Positions 8,687-10,394 of a DNA stretch of 10,394 nt are shown here, one piece after another. The notes beneath the pieces are model-generated. The model did not search any database. It was not told the DNA's origin and saw only the letters and a list, made by a program, of their open reading frames with translations. The number at the start of each line of letters is the position of its first letter. Within the stretch, counting starts at the first letter, position 1. The position numbers and the translations under genes were made by a program. The DNA lies in assembly GCA_038247995.1 (NCBI GenBank), contig JBBRUG010000210.1:1-10394 (forward strand), in the 5' to 3' direction. The stretch comes from JBBRUG01 sp038247995. Lineage in GTDB: Bacteria; Chloroflexota; Chloroflexia; Chloroflexales; Chloroflexaceae.

Positions 8687-8715
8687 CGCCAATTCACGCT
8701 TATGGGGCCGTACCA

Positions 8716-8735
8716 TTAGTGCTTAGCCGCACTAA
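8716..8735. repeat. Perfect inverted repeat TTAGTGC-N6-GCACTAA
   Basis: Seven-base arms at 8716-8722 and 8729-8735 flank a six-base spacer. It is the middle of three perfect dyads upstream of the 83-aa gene. The arm sequence differs from its neighbours, so these are not copies of one repeat. Confidence 0.65.
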
Positions 8736-8746
8736 CCAGCACAGAA

Positions 8747-8767
8747 TAGTTACCCATCTGGTAACTA
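8747..8767. repeat. Perfect inverted repeat TAGTTACC-N5-GGTAACTA
   Basis: Eight-base arms at 8747-8754 and 8760-8767 flank CATCT. Its length and symmetry suit a site for a dimeric winged-helix or helix-turn-helix repressor. That is inference; no regulator gene is in the window. With no T-tract it is a poor terminator. Confidence 0.7.
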
Positions 8768-9007
8768 TGTAGGGGCACAAACTTGAGAGGACAAGTCAGC
8801 CGGCACAGATCGGCAGTGGGTTTGCCGTGGCCATGGCCTGGGAAGGTATGCTGTCATTATACCGCACTAGCGGACTTATGGGGGTTAACATGCCGTAACG
8901 GAGCAGAGCTGTCGCGCATGTAGTGTCCCGAGCGCATCCGCGACACAGCGAGGGCCGGGTGTTGGGGCGCAGTGGGCGGACGGTAATTCTGCGGGGAACG
9001 TTACCAA
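8768..9007. other. Non-coding stretch between the dyads and the hairpin terminator
   Basis: No convincing gene is seen. The stretch holds a minus-strand TATAAT hexamer (8861-8856), a 10-bp palindrome GGCCATGGCC (8829-8838) and a weak interrupted dyad GTGTC/GACAC (8923-8946). A 75-codon minus-strand frame crosses it but starts inside the terminator hairpin and lacks a ribosome-binding site. Confidence 0.6.
8856..8861 (-). promoter_or_regulatory. Candidate -10 element for the 83-aa gene
   Basis: A consensus TATAAT lies on the minus strand, but no good -35 is visible at 16-18 bp. If used, the transcript would start near 8849 and give a leader of about 210 bases containing all three inverted repeats. 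A weaker promoter closer to the gene (TTGGCG with TGTAGA, about 18 bp apart) cannot be excluded. Confidence 0.35.
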
Positions 9008-9042
9008 AAGGGCGCCGGGCCAAAAACTGGCTCGGCGCCCTT
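9008..9042 (-). terminator. Strong hairpin terminator, minus-strand direction
   Basis: A 15-bp stem (9008-9022 with 9028-9042, one G-T wobble) closes a five-base loop. The outer ten pairs are AAGGGCGCCG against CGGCGCCCTT. On the minus strand the stem runs into TTTT and then GG, whereas no T-run follows on the plus strand. It therefore most likely ended transcription of the STAS-type remnant whose stop is 48 bases upstream. Confidence 0.8.
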
Positions 9043-9089
9043 AACTTGTGGGCCGGGTTTAAGCAGGCAATGTAAAAGCAGCCTGTTCT

Positions 9090-9353
9090 TTAGGTATGAG
9101 CGAGCACTTTCTGGGGTGAACGGAGCGTAGTTACGCGGTTCAGCGCAATGCCGAGTTGGGTCAAGGTTGTTGCGACTGTCGCAGAGATGCCGGTAATCGT
9201 GACCGCGCATGATGAGCGGTTCGATAACTCACCTAGCGCCGCGATAATGCCGCTCTGTAGCGTACCACGCAGGTGATCGGGCTCATATCCACTCCGGCCG
9301 ACGAACGCTACACTGAAGGCGACCGGGCTACGTGGTAAAATACCGCAGCGCAA
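9090..9353 (-). pseudogene. Remnant of a STAS-domain protein (RsbR/RsbS-like)
   Basis: An 87-codon frame on the minus strand, opening at a TTG, carries at residues 49-84 a stretch that matches the end of STAS domains of stressosome or anti-sigma-antagonist type: a strand (AVTITGI), a helix with TVATTLTQLGIAL, then a final strand and helix. In this family the domain binds a partner kinase or anti-sigma factor and is switched by phosphorylation. Missing here are the preceding strand and the phosphorylation loop (usually a D-hyd-TGV-type motif), the first half of the domain and any sensor region. No ribosome-binding site is seen, and the frame opens only 20 bases from the divergent dehydrogenase gene. 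I read it as a truncated, probably inactive gene, with its original terminator (9008-9042) still in place. A short functional protein is the alternative. Confidence 0.6.
9336..9341 (+). promoter_or_regulatory. Candidate extended -10 promoter of the homoserine dehydrogenase gene
   Basis: TAAAAT is preceded by TGG, giving an extended -10 (TGn). A weak -35 (CTGAAG) lies 17 bp upstream. The transcript would start about 25 bases before the ATG. The element overlaps the 5' end of the STAS remnant on the other strand. Confidence 0.45.
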
Positions 9354-9372
9354 TCCTGAGTGGGAGATCGTG

Positions 9373-10394
9373 ATGCAAACTGTGACAATCGTCCAGCTTG
9401 GTCTGGGCGGGGTAGGGCGTGAATTGGCCCGGCAGTTGATCGGGCAGCAAGCAGCGTTGGCGGCGCGTTATGGCCTGCGTCTGGAGTATCTGGCCCTGGC
9501 TGACGCAAGCGGCGTGTTGCACACCGGCGCGCCGCTGGCTGCCGACACGGTTCTGACGGCGGTTGAGGCGAAGGCTGCCGGCCAACCGCTTGCTGCTGCG
9601 CCGGACGGACGATCCGGGCTAGTTTGGAGCGCGGTGCTGCCCGCGCAGCCGGCCATTGTGGTCGATGTAACCGCCGCCGCCGGGCAGGCTACCCGAATGG
9701 TCGCAGCCGTAGCTGCCGGACATCGGCTGGTGCTGGCGAATAAGCGCCCCGTGGCCGATGCGTGGGCTGCCTTCCAGGCGCTCACTGCCGGCGGCGCCAC
9801 GCGCTACGAGGCGACGGTCGGCGCGGGCCTGCCGGTGATCAGCACCCTGCAGGCGCTGCTCGATAGCGGCGACACGGTGCTGCGGATCGAGGCGGCGCTC
9901 AGCGGGACGCTCGGCTTTCTTGCCGGCGAGTTGGAGCGCGGCACGGCCTTCGCTGCTGCTGTGTGCGACGCCCATGCGCGGGGCTACACCGAGCCCGACC
10001 CGCGCGACGACTTGAGCGGCGCCGATGTAGCGCGCAAGGCGCTCATTCTGGCCCGCACTTGCGGCCTGGCCTGGGAGCCGAAAGCTGTGCCGCCCGAGGC
10101 GCTCTTCCCGCCCGAACTGGCCGCCGTCGATCGGGCCGCCTTTATGGCCCGCCTCGCCGAACTCGATGCGCCAATGGAGGCGCAAGTGGCCGCCGCCCGC
10201 GCCCGGGGCGAAGTGCTGCGCTACGTCGCCACGATCACGCCCGCAGGCGCGAGCGTTGGCTTGCGTAGCCTTCCCGGCGATCATCCGCTGGCCGGTTTGC
10301 GCGGCGCCGATAACCTGATCAGCTTTACCACCGAACGCTATAACGAGCGCCCGCTTGTCGTGCGCGGCCCCGGCGCCGGCCAGGCGGTTACCGC
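9373..10394 (+). CDS. hom: Homoserine dehydrogenase (ThrA/MetL C-terminal type), C-terminus beyond the window
   Basis: It catalyses NAD(P)H-dependent reduction of aspartate semialdehyde to homoserine, the branch point to threonine and methionine, in the cytoplasm. The 340 codons visible begin directly with a Rossmann fold: GLGGVG at 10-15. Further landmarks are ANK (122-124, with the conserved Lys), YEATVGAGLPVI (145-156), SGTLGFL (177-183) and GYTEPDPRDDLSGADVARK (204-222). In the last of these, E207, D218 and K222 correspond to the substrate-binding and catalytic residues of the yeast enzyme. The sequence ends in VRGPGAG and VTA. Order and wording follow the dehydrogenase half of bifunctional aspartokinase-homoserine dehydrogenases, but there is no kinase domain in front. 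By that comparison only about 20-25 residues are missing at the right edge, so an ACT regulatory domain is not expected but cannot be excluded. The ATG is chosen because GGGAG lies six bases ahead; a GTG immediately before it is the alternative. Family assignment is very secure. Confidence 0.95.
   Translation, partial: MQTVTIVQLGLGGVGRELARQLIGQQAALAARYGLRLEYLALADASGVLHTGAPLAADTVLTAVEAKAAGQPLAAAPDGRSGLVWSAVLPAQPAIVVDVTAAAGQATRMVAAVAAGHRLVLANKRPVADAWAAFQALTAGGATRYEATVGAGLPVISTLQALLDSGDTVLRIEAALSGTLGFLAGELERGTAFAAAVCDAHARGYTEPDPRDDLSGADVARKALILARTCGLAWEPKAVPPEALFPPELAAVDRAAFMARLAELDAPMEAQVAAARARGEVLRYVATITPAGASVGLRSLPGDHPLAGLRGADNLISFTTERYNERPLVVRGPGAGQAVT

Noticed and set aside
8796..9023. A 75-codon minus-strand frame
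   Set aside because: It begins inside the hairpin terminator, has no Shine-Dalgarno and has an Arg/Pro-rich shadow composition.
7888..9372. CRISPR array, tRNA or insertion-sequence ends in the intergenic region
   Set aside because: No regularly spaced direct repeats, no cloverleaf with a conserved T-loop, and no paired terminal repeats with a transposase. The inverted repeats differ from each other in sequence.

Overview
The window is GC-rich bacterial DNA. Most of it is one very large minus-strand gene that runs off the left edge, and a plus-strand gene runs off the right edge. The gene families and the STAS remnant fit a member of the Chloroflexota (Chloroflexus/Roseiflexus-like), but no rRNA or other taxonomic marker is present, so this placement is inference only.

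Region 1 (2-7887, minus strand) is a two-gene operon. It starts with a 137-aa zinc-ribbon protein behind a perfect AGGAGG ribosome-binding site. The stop codon of that gene overlaps (GTGA) the GTG start of an NdvB/ChvB-type cyclic beta-1,2-glucan synthase. The synthase is open for 2492 codons and lacks its C-terminus because the window ends. Its parts read in the expected order: N-terminal region, two membrane segments, a processive GT-A glucosyltransferase domain with DAD, SHDLIEG and QHRW motifs, two more membrane segments, the central glycoamylase-like cyclisation domain, two GH94-type beta-sandwich modules, and the start of the GH94 phosphorylase barrel. The expected role is making beta-1,2-glucan from UDP-glucose at the inner membrane, controlling chain length and closing the ring. 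The small zinc-ribbon partner has no known role.

Region 2 (7888-9089) is mostly non-coding. It holds a dyad-rich promoter area for the operon, about 310 bases with nothing recognisable, a probable terminator, a small minus-strand gene (83 aa, helical, with an aromatic basic tail and a good ribosome-binding site), three perfect inverted repeats upstream of that gene, a TATAAT-like element and a strong hairpin terminator.

Region 3 (9090-10394) holds a decayed minus-strand STAS-domain gene, of which only the C-terminal part is recognisable. Its transcript would end at the hairpin at 9008-9042. Divergent from it is a plus-strand homoserine dehydrogenase of the ThrA/MetL C-terminal type, without an aspartokinase domain in front, cut off by the right edge. 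It belongs to threonine/methionine synthesis and has no evident functional link to the glucan operon.

I found no tRNA, rRNA, CRISPR array or intact mobile element. The nearest thing to a new system is the coupled zinc-ribbon/glucan-synthase pair, and the small helical gene behind its array of dyads.
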